Positions 8,632 through 17,158 of a stretch of DNA of 64,000 bases are shown here, one piece after another. A model generated the notes under the pieces. That model worked only from the letters and a program-made list of their open reading frames with translations. It was not told the origin of the DNA and did not search any database. Within the stretch, counting starts at the first letter, position 1. Every line of letters starts with the position of its first letter. The translations under genes and the position numbers were made by a program. Source of the DNA: Burkholderiaceae bacterium (GTDB taxonomy: Bacteria > Pseudomonadota > Gammaproteobacteria > Burkholderiales > Burkholderiaceae_C); NCBI GenBank assembly GCA_024235915.1, contig JACKLO010000013.1, positions 144,998-208,997 on the forward strand, read 5' to 3'.

Positions 8632-9498
8632 TCAGCCGGAAAGTGCCTGCGCCAGCAGCGGCACCACCGACACGACGTTGCTCGCGTGCGGCACGCAGTC
8701 GGTGCTCCAGATGTGGCCGACGCCGGCACCGCGCACCTGCGCCTCGGCATCACCCACGAACAGCGCGTGCGTCACGGCCACATCCACGCTGGCAGCGCCG
8801 GCGGCCAGTGCGCCCCGCGCGGCATCCACCAGGGTGCGACCGGTGCTGGCCACATCGTCCAGCAGCACCACGGCCCGGCCGGCCACCGGCGCGGCCGGCA
8901 GCGACACGGCCACGTCGTGGTCGCCACGGCGCTGCTTCAGGCAGACGGCGTGGTCCAGCCCTGCCGCTTCCGCAGCGACGCGGACCCACTGGCCGGCCTC
9001 CTCGTCCGGCCCCAGCAACAGCGCGCCGGGCACCTGGCGGGCGATCCACCGGCCGAGCAGCGGCGCGGCGGTCACGCTCGTGCCACGACGGCCGGGCAGC
9101 ACCGCGTCCAGTGTCGGCACCCGATGCAGGTGCGGATCCACCGTGACGACGCGGTCGAAGGCCTGCGCCAGCAGCAGGCCGACGTGGCGCTGGCTCACCA
9201 CCTCGCCAGGCGTGAACGCCATGTCCTGGCGCATGTAGGCCAGGTAGGGGCTGACCAGCGTGAGCCGGCGGGCGCCGAGATCCCTTGCGCCGGCCGCGGC
9301 CAGCCACAGTTCGGTGAGCTTGGCGTTGGGCTGCTGCAGGCCGCGCAGCAGGATCACGTCGGCCGGCAACGCAGGTGGCAGGCGCAGCCGGGTCTCGCCG
9401 TCGGGGAAGACGTGGCGTTGTACCAGGGCACAAGGCAGGCCGAGTGCAGCGGCCAGCGCCTGGGCCAGTGCTTGTTCGTCGTCGAAATGGAGCAGCAT
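8632..9498 (-). CDS. Ribose-phosphate pyrophosphokinase-like protein (second-type PRPP synthetase)
   Basis: This 288-residue protein of the PRPP synthetase family is shorter than the housekeeping Prs (about 315). The PRPP-binding motif VVLLDDVASTGRTL, the ATP-site segment YMRQDMAFTPGE and the KQRRGDHD flexible loop are visible. TVDPHLHR replaces the DLHAxQ motif of classical bacterial enzymes and looks more like the archaeal class. It lies 11 bases after the AMP/thymidine phosphorylase-like gene, with which it probably forms a functional pair in ribose-phosphate metabolism. Whether it makes PRPP from ribose 5-phosphate or handles another sugar phosphate cannot be told from sequence. Confidence 0.8.
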   Translation of the reverse strand: MLLHFDDEQALAQALAAALGLPCALVQRHVFPDGETRLRLPPALPADVILLRGLQQPNAKLTELWLAAAGARDLGARRLTLVSPYLAYMRQDMAFTPGEVVSQRHVGLLLAQAFDRVVTVDPHLHRVPTLDAVLPGRRGTSVTAAPLLGRWIARQVPGALLLGPDEEAGQWVRVAAEAAGLDHAVCLKQRRGDHDVAVSLPAAPVAGRAVVLLDDVASTGRTLVDAARGALAAGAASVDVAVTHALFVGDAEAQVRGAGVGHIWSTDCVPHASNVVSVVPLLAQALSG

Positions 9499-9509
9499 GC
9501 GCGTTGCTT

Positions 9510-11078
9510 TCAGGAAAGCCCGTGCCCGTCGACCATGTCGCGTGGCATCGCTGCCGCATCCCCGAGGCGCCAGCCGCTGTCGGCCTGCGCCATGGCGCGG
9601 GCGAAGGCCAGGTCGGCCTCGTAGCAGGCGTGCAGGCGGTACAAGGGCTGCCCCGCCTCGACACGGTCGCCCAGGCGCACGAACAGGTCCACGCCGGCGG
9701 CGGGCACCTGCGGCGCCCCGGTGAGCCGCGCGATGCGCGCCAGGCGCAGGTTGTCCACACCCACCACCGTGCCGGAAGCCGGTGCCTGCACGTCAAAGGT
9801 CAGCGGCCCGGGCGGCGGCGGCGTGCGTCGGCCCTGCGCGTCGATGATGGCGTTCATGCGCTCCAGCGCGCGGCCCGATTCGAGGATGTCGCGCGCGATG
9901 CGCCAGCCGTCGCCGCCGCGCACGTCGGGGTCGAACTCGATCATGCGGCCGGCCAGGCGCAGCGCCTTCTGCCGCAGGTCGTTGGGCGCGGCAGGGTCGT
10001 TGTTCAGCACCTGCATCACGTCACGCGCTTCGAGCACCGGGCCGATGCCACCACCGATGGGCTGGCGGCCATCGGTGATCACCGCGTCCAGGTGCAAGCC
10101 CACCCGGTCGGCCACGAACTCGAAGAGCTTCTTCAGCCGTTGCGCCTCGGGCATGGTGCGCACCTTGGCTGTGGGGCCCACGGGGATGTCCAGCAACAGG
10201 TGCGTGGACCCGGCCGCCAGCTTCTTACTCAGGATGGACGCCACCATCTGACCCGGCGAATCCAGTGCCAGCGGTCGCTCCACCGAGATCAGGATGTCGT
10301 CGGCCGGGGACAGCCCGGCCGTGCCGCCCCAGGCCAGGCAGCCGCGTGTGGCCCGCAGGATCTCCGCCAGTCGCTGCGTGGGCAGGGTCACATCGGCCAG
10401 CACCTCCATGGTGTCGGCCGTGCCGGCCGGTGACGTGATGGCGCGCGACGAGGTCTTGGGGCACCACAGGCCATGCGCGGCGACGATGGGCACCACCAGC
10501 ATCGAGGTGCGGTTGCCCGGGATGCCACCGATGCAATGCTTGTCCACCACCGGGCCGGCGCCCACGTCGCGGGTCCAATCCAGCCGCTGGCCAACTGCGG
10601 CCATCGCCTGCGTGAGGTGCAGCACCTCGTCTCGGTCCAGCTCGAACTGGTGGGTAGCCACGACGAAGGCCGCCAGTTCGATCTTCGAGTAGCGGGCCGC
10701 GGCGATGTCGGCCACGATGGCCTGCAGGTCGTCGCGGCCCAGGCGGTCGCCGGCGATCTTGCGGTGCAGCGCGGCGATGGACGGCGGCGGCTCGGCGTGC
10801 TCGATCTGAGCCACATGACCCTCAGGCACCTGCAGACGTTCGAAGGCGTCCTCGCTGACGCCGAGGTCGCAGGGCGCCACGATGCGCTCGTCGTCCACCA
10901 CGTTGAGCACCGCGGTGAGCGTGGTGCCGTTGGCGTGCACCGTCACCTTCGACAGCGCCTGGAAGCCTTCGGCGCGCACGACCGGGCAGTCACGGTGCAG
11001 GTAGACCACACTCTCGCGCCAGGTGTCGATGCCCACCCGGCGGATCTGCAGCGTCTGCGCCGGGACCTTGCCTGCCAT
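9510..11078 (-). CDS. AMP phosphorylase / thymidine phosphorylase family protein
   Basis: This 522-residue protein belongs to the long DeoA-like family that includes archaeal AMP phosphorylase. It has an N-terminal extension of about 90 residues with a beta-barrel look (VHANGTTLTAVLNVVDD), absent from classical DeoA. The phosphate/nucleoside site segment DKHCIGGIPGNRTSMLVVPI is followed by PKTSSRAITSPAGTAD, and a C-terminal barrel-sandwich part comes last. The DKH-GG-PGN pattern matches the archaeal enzyme, which splits nucleoside 5'-monophosphates with phosphate to ribose 1,5-bisphosphate. The substrate is inferred. It sits between plsC (9 bases) and the PRPP synthetase-like gene (11 bases). 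Confidence 0.82.
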   Translation of the reverse strand: MAGKVPAQTLQIRRVGIDTWRESVVYLHRDCPVVRAEGFQALSKVTVHANGTTLTAVLNVVDDERIVAPCDLGVSEDAFERLQVPEGHVAQIEHAEPPPSIAALHRKIAGDRLGRDDLQAIVADIAAARYSKIELAAFVVATHQFELDRDEVLHLTQAMAAVGQRLDWTRDVGAGPVVDKHCIGGIPGNRTSMLVVPIVAAHGLWCPKTSSRAITSPAGTADTMEVLADVTLPTQRLAEILRATRGCLAWGGTAGLSPADDILISVERPLALDSPGQMVASILSKKLAAGSTHLLLDIPVGPTAKVRTMPEAQRLKKLFEFVADRVGLHLDAVITDGRQPIGGGIGPVLEARDVMQVLNNDPAAPNDLRQKALRLAGRMIEFDPDVRGGDGWRIARDILESGRALERMNAIIDAQGRRTPPPPGPLTFDVQAPASGTVVGVDNLRLARIARLTGAPQVPAAGVDLFVRLGDRVEAGQPLYRLHACYEADLAFARAMAQADSGWRLGDAAAMPRDMVDGHGLS

Positions 11079-11087
11079 CGCGCGACT

Positions 11088-11819
11088 CTACTGCGCCGTC
11101 AGCCGCCCGCCGATCAGGGTCTGCAGCGACGCCGCCAGTGCGCGCCGGTCGGCATGGGCGCTGGCCTGTGGCTCGATCACGTCGAGGAACACGACCAGGC
11201 CTTCGGCCCGCGCCAGCGCCCACAGGCTGTCCAGCAGCGTGGCGTCGCCCACCCAGGCGGCCGCCGGACTGAAGCGATGCGTCGGGTCAGCGTAGCGCAG
11301 GGCCACCGGCTGCACGGCCGCGCCGGTGGTGATGGCCGCCTGCAGCAGGTTCGCATGGAAGGGCAGCAGCTCGGGCCCGGTGCCGGTGGTGCCTTCGGGA
11401 AACACCGCGACCGTGTCACCGGCCTGCAGCGCCGCGGCCATGTCGTGCACCACCCGCAGGGCATCACGCCGGCTCTCGCGGCGGATGTACAGGGTGCGTG
11501 CGCTGTCGACCAGACGGCTGAGCACCGGCCAGCCCTGCACATCGGCCTTGGCCACAAAACGCGCCTGCGGGCACACCGCGTGCACGGCCATGATGTCCAG
11601 CCACGACACGTGGTTGGCCACGATCAGCTTGGCGCCCGGCTTGAACTGCCCCTGCACGCGCAATTCCAGGCCAAGGCAGCGCAGCATCTTCGCCGCCCAC
11701 CAGCCCACGCGCGCCTCACGTGCGGTGGCGCTCAGCGACGGAAAGCGCAGTAGCACGATGGCGGCGCCGTGCAGCACATGGCCCACTGCGCGCAACAGCC
11801 GCCAGAAGGCACGAAACAT
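11088..11819 (-). CDS. plsC: 1-acyl-sn-glycerol-3-phosphate acyltransferase
   Basis: This 243-residue inner-membrane acyltransferase makes phosphatidic acid from lysophosphatidic acid. It starts with a hydrophobic anchor (VGHVLHGAAIVLLRF). The catalytic HX4D motif is in NHVSWLD, the second block is LYIRRESRRDAL and the third is FPEGTT. The start at 11819 shares one base with the stop of the preceding pyrC' (TGATG), a coupled arrangement. A longer in-frame extension upstream lies inside pyrC' and is rejected. Confidence 0.9.
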   Translation of the reverse strand: MFRAFWRLLRAVGHVLHGAAIVLLRFPSLSATAREARVGWWAAKMLRCLGLELRVQGQFKPGAKLIVANHVSWLDIMAVHAVCPQARFVAKADVQGWPVLSRLVDSARTLYIRRESRRDALRVVHDMAAALQAGDTVAVFPEGTTGTGPELLPFHANLLQAAITTGAAVQPVALRYADPTHRFSPAAAWVGDATLLDSLWALARAEGLVVFLDVIEPQASAHADRRALAASLQTLIGGRLTAQ

Positions 11820-13141
11820 CAAGGCGCTGGGGCCGGGGCTGCTTCGTAAGCCACCGTGCCGGCCACCAGCGTGGCACGCACGCGGCCCGGCAATTCGAAG
11901 CCACTGTGCTCGAAGGCGAAGGGCGTGTGCGTGCCCTGGCTCTTCAGCAGTTCCGGCTTCACCGGCCAGCGCGCCTCGGGATCGAACACGCAGATGTCGG
12001 CCACGCCGCCGTCCACCAGGCGCCCGGCGCTGGCGGCCAGCGAGCCCAGGGCCTTGCCCAGCACCTGCACCGGCCCCTGGGTGATGACGGCCAGCGCGCG
12101 CTGCAGCCCCACGCCGCTGGCGTCGCCCCAGTGCAGCGCGAGGCCCAGCAGCAGTTCGAGCCCGGTGGCCCCGGGCACAGCCTCGGCGAACGGCAGTGTC
12201 TTCTCGTCGGCGCTCACCGGCATGTGGTCCGACACGAGCGCATCGATCGTGCCGTCGGCCAACGCAGCGCGCAGCGCGTCGCGGTCGCGCGCACTGCGCA
12301 GCGGCGGCACCAGGCGCATCGCCGGGTTGAAGTAGCCGATGTCGACGTCGGTGAGGTGCAGCGAATGGATGCTCACGTCGGCCGTCACTGGCAGGCCTTC
12401 GGCCTTGGCCGCGCGCAGCATTGCCACGCCGGCGGCGCTGGACAGGCGGCACAGGTGCACACGTGCCCCGGTGGCGCGCACGCCTTCGAAGAGGGTGGCC
12501 AGCGCCACCGTTTCCGCCGCCACCGGCACACCGGACAGCCCCAGGCGTGTGGCCACCGGGCCGCTGGCGGCCACGCCCTTGCCCAGCCAGCGGTCCTGCG
12601 GGCGCAGCCAGACGGTGTAGCCGAAGGTGCTGGCGTACTGCAGCGCGCGCCAGAGCACCTGGGTGTCAGTGATCGGCACCTCAGCCTGCGAGAAGCCGAT
12701 GCAACCGGCCTCGGTGAGCTCGGCCATCTCGGTCAGCGCCTCGCCGGACAAGCCACGCGTCAGTGCGCCGAGCGGGAACAGGCGGCAGCGGCTGAGCTTG
12801 CGGGCGCGGAACTTCAGCATCTCCACCAGGCCCGGTTCATCGAGCACCGAGTCGGTGTCGGGCGGGCAGACGAGGCTGGTCACGCCACCGGCGGCTGCAG
12901 CCGCAAGTTCGCTTTCCAGCAGGCCTTCGTGCTCGTGGCCCGGCTCGCGCAGCCGCGCAGCCAGGTCCACCAGGCCCGGCGCGACGATGCAGCCGCGGGC
13001 GTCGATGCGCCGGTCGGCCGCGAAATCGGGGCTCACAGCGCCGATGGCGACGATGCGGCCGGAAGCGATGGCGATGTCGGCGGTCTCGTCGCGGCCCGAG
13101 GCCGGGTCCACCACCCGGCCGCCTTCGATGACGATGTTCAT
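11819..13141 (-). CDS. pyrC': Dihydroorotase-like protein PyrC' (non-catalytic partner of aspartate transcarbamoylase)
   Basis: This 440-residue protein has the amidohydrolase fold of dihydroorotase. The expected metal-binding HxH after the first beta strand is replaced by DLAARLREPG, so both histidines are missing. Other parts remain (MRLVPPLRS, SDHMPVSADEK). In pseudomonads and relatives this inactive PyrC' is a structural subunit of the PyrB complex, and the gene again follows pyrB here after 70 bases. A catalytic dihydroorotase must be encoded elsewhere. The stop overlaps the plsC start. Confidence 0.9.
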   Translation of the reverse strand: MNIVIEGGRVVDPASGRDETADIAIASGRIVAIGAVSPDFAADRRIDARGCIVAPGLVDLAARLREPGHEHEGLLESELAAAAAGGVTSLVCPPDTDSVLDEPGLVEMLKFRARKLSRCRLFPLGALTRGLSGEALTEMAELTEAGCIGFSQAEVPITDTQVLWRALQYASTFGYTVWLRPQDRWLGKGVAASGPVATRLGLSGVPVAAETVALATLFEGVRATGARVHLCRLSSAAGVAMLRAAKAEGLPVTADVSIHSLHLTDVDIGYFNPAMRLVPPLRSARDRDALRAALADGTIDALVSDHMPVSADEKTLPFAEAVPGATGLELLLGLALHWGDASGVGLQRALAVITQGPVQVLGKALGSLAASAGRLVDGGVADICVFDPEARWPVKPELLKSQGTHTPFAFEHSGFELPGRVRATLVAGTVAYEAAPAPAP

Positions 13142-13211
13142 TCAGCCCCCTCAGCACTGCCCGCGGCTCCAACGTGAGGGAGCCAACGGCTTGGGCGCGG
13201 CAAGGCGCCGC

Positions 13212-14177
13212 TCATGTGGCTTCATTCCCGGCGATGATCGACATCACCGCCATGCGCACCGCGATGCCGAAAGTCACCTGCGGCAGGATCACGCTGTGCG
13301 CGCCGTCGGCCACCTCCGAGGCGATCTCGACGCCGCGGTTGATCGGCCCCGGGTGCATGACGATGCAGTCGGGTTTGGCCAGCGCCAGCTTCTCCGGCGT
13401 GAGGCCGAAACTCTTGAAGAACTCGCCGGCGCTGGGCAGCATGGCACCGCTCATGCGCTCGTTCTGCAGCCGCAGCATGATGATGACGTCGGCGTCGCGG
13501 ATGCCCTCGGCCATGTCGTGGCAGACACGCACGCCCATCTCACGCAGGTCACCCGGCACCAGGGTCTTGGGGCCGACGGCGCGGATCTCCGGCACGCCCA
13601 GCGTGGCCAGTGCATGGATGTCGCTGCGCGCCACGCGCGAATGCACGATGTCGCCAACGATGGCCACCGTCAGGCCGGTGAAGTCCTGCTTGAAGTGACG
13701 GATCGTGTACATGTCCAGCAGCCCCTGCGTGGGGTGGGCATGGCGGCCGTCACCGGCGTTGACCACGTGCACGTGCGGCGCACAGTGCTGGGCGATCAGG
13801 TAGGGCGCGCCGCTTTCGCTGTGGCGCACGACGAACAGGTCGGCCTGCATCGCCGACAGGTTGGCGATGGTGTCGAGCAGGCTCTCGCCCTTGGCCGTGC
13901 TGCTGCGCGCGATGTCGAGGTTGATGACGTCGGCACTCAGCCGCTTGGCCGCGATCTCGAAGGTGGTGCGCGTGCGTGTGCTGTTCTCGAAGAACAGGTT
14001 GAACACGCTCTTGCCGCGCAGCAGCGGCACCTTCTTCACATCGCGCTCGTTGACGCTGAGAAAACTGCCGGCAGTGTCCAGGATCTGCGTCAGCACCGCC
14101 TTCGGCAGGCCTTCGATGGACAGCAGGTGGATGAGCTCGCCGTGGCTGTTGAGCTGGGGGGTGCGCTTGCTCAGCAT
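13212..14177 (-). CDS. pyrB: Aspartate carbamoyltransferase catalytic subunit
   Basis: This 321-residue enzyme forms carbamoyl aspartate, the committed step of pyrimidine synthesis. The carbamoyl-phosphate motif FENSTRTRTTFE, the HPTQGLLD loop and the aspartate-site segment MLRLQNERM are intact. An N-terminal extension (MLSKRTPQLNSHGELIHLLS) is typical of the class that pairs with PyrC'. The start codon shares a base with the pyrR stop (TGATG). The gene order pyrR-pyrB-pyrC' matches pseudomonads and Burkholderiales. Confidence 0.97.
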   Translation of the reverse strand: MLSKRTPQLNSHGELIHLLSIEGLPKAVLTQILDTAGSFLSVNERDVKKVPLLRGKSVFNLFFENSTRTRTTFEIAAKRLSADVINLDIARSSTAKGESLLDTIANLSAMQADLFVVRHSESGAPYLIAQHCAPHVHVVNAGDGRHAHPTQGLLDMYTIRHFKQDFTGLTVAIVGDIVHSRVARSDIHALATLGVPEIRAVGPKTLVPGDLREMGVRVCHDMAEGIRDADVIIMLRLQNERMSGAMLPSAGEFFKSFGLTPEKLALAKPDCIVMHPGPINRGVEIASEVADGAHSVILPQVTFGIAVRMAVMSIIAGNEAT

Positions 14178-14674
14178 CAGCGGCGCTCCTCGGTGTCGAA
14201 GCTGAACCGGCCGGCGTCGTCGCGCGCCAGGCGCAGCCGCTGCGCCGGCGCCAGCGTGACGCGGGCGGCGGCAAACGCGGCCTCGATCGGCAGCTCGCGC
14301 CCGCCGCGGTCCACCAGCACCGCCAGCCGCACCCGCGCCGGCCGGCCGTAGTCGTACAGCTCGTTGAGCACGGCCCGGATGGTGCGCCCGGTGTAGAGCA
14401 CGTCGTCCACCAGCAGGAGGTCCGCGCCATCCACGGCAAACGGCAGCGCCGTGGCGTCGGCACCGGCGGCCAGGCCGCGCTCGCCGAAGTCATCGCGGTG
14501 CAGACGGCTGGACACCGTGCCCACCGCGTCCAGGCCCAGTTGCGCCTGCAGCCGTTGCACCAGCCAGGCACCGCCCGACCAGACGCCGACGAGCTTCGTC
14601 TCCGGCGTCATCAGGCCACGCACGCCGTCGCGCAGCTGGGCCACCAGCGCCTCGGCGTCGAGCGAAAGGTTCAT
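14177..14674 (-). CDS. pyrR: PyrR: pyrimidine regulator / uracil phosphoribosyltransferase
   Basis: This 165-residue type I phosphoribosyltransferase carries the PRPP loop LLLVDDVLYTGRTIRAVL and the downstream segment LAVLVDRGGRELP seen in PyrR. In Gram-positives PyrR binds pyr mRNA. In Gram-negatives the role is less clear and may be UPRTase activity or effects on pyrB expression. ATG at 14674 overlaps the stop of ruvX (ATGA), and its own stop overlaps pyrB. No obvious PyrR-type attenuator was seen in the few bases between the genes. Confidence 0.92.
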   Translation of the reverse strand: MNLSLDAEALVAQLRDGVRGLMTPETKLVGVWSGGAWLVQRLQAQLGLDAVGTVSSRLHRDDFGERGLAAGADATALPFAVDGADLLLVDDVLYTGRTIRAVLNELYDYGRPARVRLAVLVDRGGRELPIEAAFAAARVTLAPAQRLRLARDDAGRFSFDTEERR

Positions 14675-15084
14675 CGGGACTCCCCCAGGAACTGTTCGAG
14701 GATCAGGGCCGCCGCCGCCGCGTCCAGGTCGCGGGCACCGGCTTCGGCGGCGGCGGTGGTGGTCCAGCGTTCGTCCACCTCGTGCACCGGCAGCCGGAAG
14801 CGGCCGTGCAGCTGGCGGGCGAAGCGCTGCGCGCGGGCCGTATTGTCGTGCGGCGCGCCATCGGGGTGGCGCGGTACGCCGACCACCAGGGCATCGGGCT
14901 GCCACTCGGCCACCAGCTTGGCGATGGCGGCGAAACGCGCGTCTCCCTCGACCGTCAGCGTCTTCAGCGGCTGGGCGGTGCCGGTGAACGTGTTGCCGGT
15001 GGCCACACCCACCCGGCGCAGGCTGAAATCAAAGGCCAGAAAGGATTGCGGGGGCTGGGCAGCGATGCGGCCGCCCTCAGGCAT
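14671..15084 (-). CDS. ruvX: Putative Holliday junction resolvase / pre-16S rRNA nuclease YqgF
   Basis: This 137-residue RNase H-fold protein belongs to the YqgF/RuvX family, implicated in 16S rRNA 5'-end maturation. The acidic motif LAFDFSLRRVGVATG (Asp19), the middle motif LVVGVPRHPDG and the C-terminal DERWTTTAAA plus DAAAAALILEQFL segments are present. It overlaps yqgE by 8 bases and pyrR by 4 bases, so translation is likely coupled. yqgE-ruvX-pyrR-pyrB is a conserved string in beta- and gammaproteobacteria. Confidence 0.92.
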   Translation of the reverse strand: MPEGGRIAAQPPQSFLAFDFSLRRVGVATGNTFTGTAQPLKTLTVEGDARFAAIAKLVAEWQPDALVVGVPRHPDGAPHDNTARAQRFARQLHGRFRLPVHEVDERWTTTAAAEAGARDLDAAAAALILEQFLGESR

Positions 15085-15652
15085 GCCCCGCCTCGCCGCT
15101 AAGCATGCGGGGGTCGACGCCCAGCAGCCCGAGCGCGCGGTCGTAACGCTGCTCGATGGGGGTGTCGAAGATCACCGCCGGGTCGGCCGGCACCGTGAGC
15201 CAGCCGTTGCGCACGATCTCGTCCTCCAGCTGGCCCGCCTCCCAGCCGCTGCAGCCCAAGGTGATCAGCAGACGTTTCGGGCCGGCCCCGTCGGCCACGG
15301 CCTCGAGCACGTCCTTGCTGGTCGTCATCGCCAGGCCGCCAGGGATATTCAAGGTGGAGCTGTAGCCGCTGTCCGCGTCGGTCGCGTGGCCCTCATGCAG
15401 CACGAAACCACGCTCGGTCTGCACCGGGCCACCGAACAGCACCGGCTGGCGGGCGAGTTCATCGCGATCCAGCGGCAACTCGACCTTCTCGAACAGGTTC
15501 TTCAGCGTGATGTCGATCGGCTTGTTGATCACCAGGCCGAGCGCGCCCTTGTCGTTGTGTTCGCACAGGTAGACCACGCTGCCAGCGAAGTTCTCGTCGA
15601 CCATGCCGGGCATGGCGATCAGGAACTGGTTGGTGAAGTCGTTACCGGGCAT
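15077..15652 (-). CDS. yqgE: YqgE/AlgH family protein (DUF179)
   Basis: This 191-residue conserved protein is of unknown biochemical role. Family landmarks are NQFLIAMPGM at the N-terminus, VVYLCEHNDKGALGLVINKP, PVLFGGPVQ and LGCSGWEAGQLEDE. The length is normal. It is the first gene of the operon that continues through ruvX, pyrR, pyrB and pyrC'. It diverges from the photolyase gene with 33 bases between the starts. A TAGAAT -10-like hexamer at 15659-15664 on its strand lies very close to the start codon. Confidence 0.92.
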   Translation of the reverse strand: MPGNDFTNQFLIAMPGMVDENFAGSVVYLCEHNDKGALGLVINKPIDITLKNLFEKVELPLDRDELARQPVLFGGPVQTERGFVLHEGHATDADSGYSSTLNIPGGLAMTTSKDVLEAVADGAGPKRLLITLGCSGWEAGQLEDEIVRNGWLTVPADPAVIFDTPIEQRYDRALGLLGVDPRMLSGEAGHA

Positions 15653-15685
15653 GCAGAGATTCTAGGGCGCGGGCACACTTCCACC

Positions 15686-17158
15686 GTGGAAAAGCCCATC
15701 GACCGCGCCCTCGTCTGGCTGCGCCGCGACTTGCGCGCCGACGATCACGCCGCCCTGTACCACGCGCTGCGCGCCGCGCGCCAGGTGTGGTGCGTCTTCG
15801 TCTTCGACCGCGCCATCCTCGACCCGCTGCCGCGCGCCGACCGCCGGGTCGAGTTCATCCGCGACAGCCTGGTGGGTGTGGACGCCGAACTGCGCGCCCT
15901 TGCCGCCTCGCACGGCGTGGACGGCGCGGGCCTGATCGTGCGCCACGGCCAGGCCGTGGAAGAGATCGTGGCGCTGGCACAGGCGCTGCATGTCCAGGCC
16001 GTCTATGCCAACCACGACGACGAGCCCGATGCCCTGGCCCGCGACGCAGCGGCCCGCGGCGCACTAGCTGAAGCCGGCGTGGTGCTGCACACCAGCAAGG
16101 ACCACGTTGTCTTCGAACGCGACGAGGTGCTGACGCAGGCCGGTGGCGCCTTTTCCGTCTTCACGCCCTACAAGAACGCATGGCTGAAGAAGCTGGCGCC
16201 GTTCTACCTGAAGGCCTATCCGGTGGCGCGACACGCCGGCGCACTGGCGGCGCTGCCGGCGGGCGAGCCCGGCGTGCCGACGCTGGAGGCGCTGCGGTTC
16301 GAACGGACCAACCTTCATCAGCTGAAGCTGCCCTCTGGCCCGGCGGGCGCGCAGGAACTGCTGGACGACTTCCTCGGCCGCATCGACCACTACCACGAGG
16401 CGCGCGACTTTCCCGCCATCAAGGGCCCCAGCTACCTCAGCACGCACCTGCGCTTCGGCACGGTCTCCATCCGGCAGCTGGCGCGCGAGGCACACCAGCG
16501 CATGCTGGCTGGCGAGCGCGGGGCCGAGGTCTGGCTGTCGGAATTGGTCTGGCGGGATTTCTACCATCAGGTGTTGCACCACCACCCGCACGTGGTGGGT
16601 CACAGCTTCAAGCCGGAATACGACCGCATCCGCTGGGCCCACGGCAAGACGGCAGACGAGCATTTCGCCGCCTGGTGCGCCGGGCGCACCGGCTACCCGC
16701 TGGTGGACGCCGCGATGGCCCAGATCAACCAGACCGGCTACATGCACAACCGCCTGCGCATGGTGGTGGCCAGTTTCCTGACCAAGGACCTGGGCATCGA
16801 CTGGCGGCGCGGCGAGGCCTACTTCGCATTGCATCTCAACGATTTCGACCTGGCGGCCAACAACGGCGGCTGGCAGTGGGCCGCGAGCAGCGGCTGCGAC
16901 GCGCAGCCCTACTTCCGCATCTTCAACCCGGTGAGCCAGAGCCAGAAGTTCGACCCCGATGGCCGGTTCATCCGCCGTTACCTGCCGCAGTTGGCGCAGC
17001 TGCCCGACAAGCTGATCCACGCGCCGTGGCTGGCACGGCCCGTGGACCTGGCCGCCGCAGCGGTGCGACTGGGCGTGGATTACCCGGAGCCCATCGTGGA
17101 CCATGCCGAAGCTCGGGCGCAGACGCTGCAGCGCTACGCCATCGTCAAGGGCAGCTGA
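15686..17158 (+). CDS. phrB: Deoxyribodipyrimidine photolyase (class I CPD photolyase)
   Basis: This 490-residue flavoprotein uses blue light to split cyclobutane pyrimidine dimers. The N-terminal antenna domain starts ALVWLRRDLRADDHAALYHA. The FAD domain carries YLSTHLRFGTVSIRQL, WLSELVWRDFYHQVL, TGYPLVDAAMAQ and NNGGWQWAASSGCDAQPYFR, the last typical of CPD photolyases. The GTG at 15686 is the start that places the first beta strand correctly. A much longer upstream extension in frame runs antisense through other genes and is rejected. Its stop abuts the convergent DUF2157 gene. Confidence 0.95.
   Translation: MEKPIDRALVWLRRDLRADDHAALYHALRAARQVWCVFVFDRAILDPLPRADRRVEFIRDSLVGVDAELRALAASHGVDGAGLIVRHGQAVEEIVALAQALHVQAVYANHDDEPDALARDAAARGALAEAGVVLHTSKDHVVFERDEVLTQAGGAFSVFTPYKNAWLKKLAPFYLKAYPVARHAGALAALPAGEPGVPTLEALRFERTNLHQLKLPSGPAGAQELLDDFLGRIDHYHEARDFPAIKGPSYLSTHLRFGTVSIRQLAREAHQRMLAGERGAEVWLSELVWRDFYHQVLHHHPHVVGHSFKPEYDRIRWAHGKTADEHFAAWCAGRTGYPLVDAAMAQINQTGYMHNRLRMVVASFLTKDLGIDWRRGEAYFALHLNDFDLAANNGGWQWAASSGCDAQPYFRIFNPVSQSQKFDPDGRFIRRYLPQLAQLPDKLIHAPWLARPVDLAAAAVRLGVDYPEPIVDHAEARAQTLQRYAIVKGS

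Noticed and set aside
9375..10433. Several 100-400 codon frames on the plus strand opposite the phosphorylase and PRPP synthetase genes
   Set aside because: They are Arg/His/Gly/Ala-rich, lack domain patterns and lie fully opposite genes with clear motifs. They are typical GC-driven shadow frames.
14498..15685. Long N-terminal extension of the photolyase frame
   Set aside because: The 396 codons before GTG 15686 are antisense to yqgE, ruvX and part of pyrR. Photolyase homology begins at the GTG.
15679..15692. Short near-palindrome CTTCCACCGTGGAA at the photolyase start as a possible operator
   Set aside because: Six-base arms are expected by chance in GC-rich DNA, it overlaps the start codon, and it matches no known light or SOS operator that I can name.
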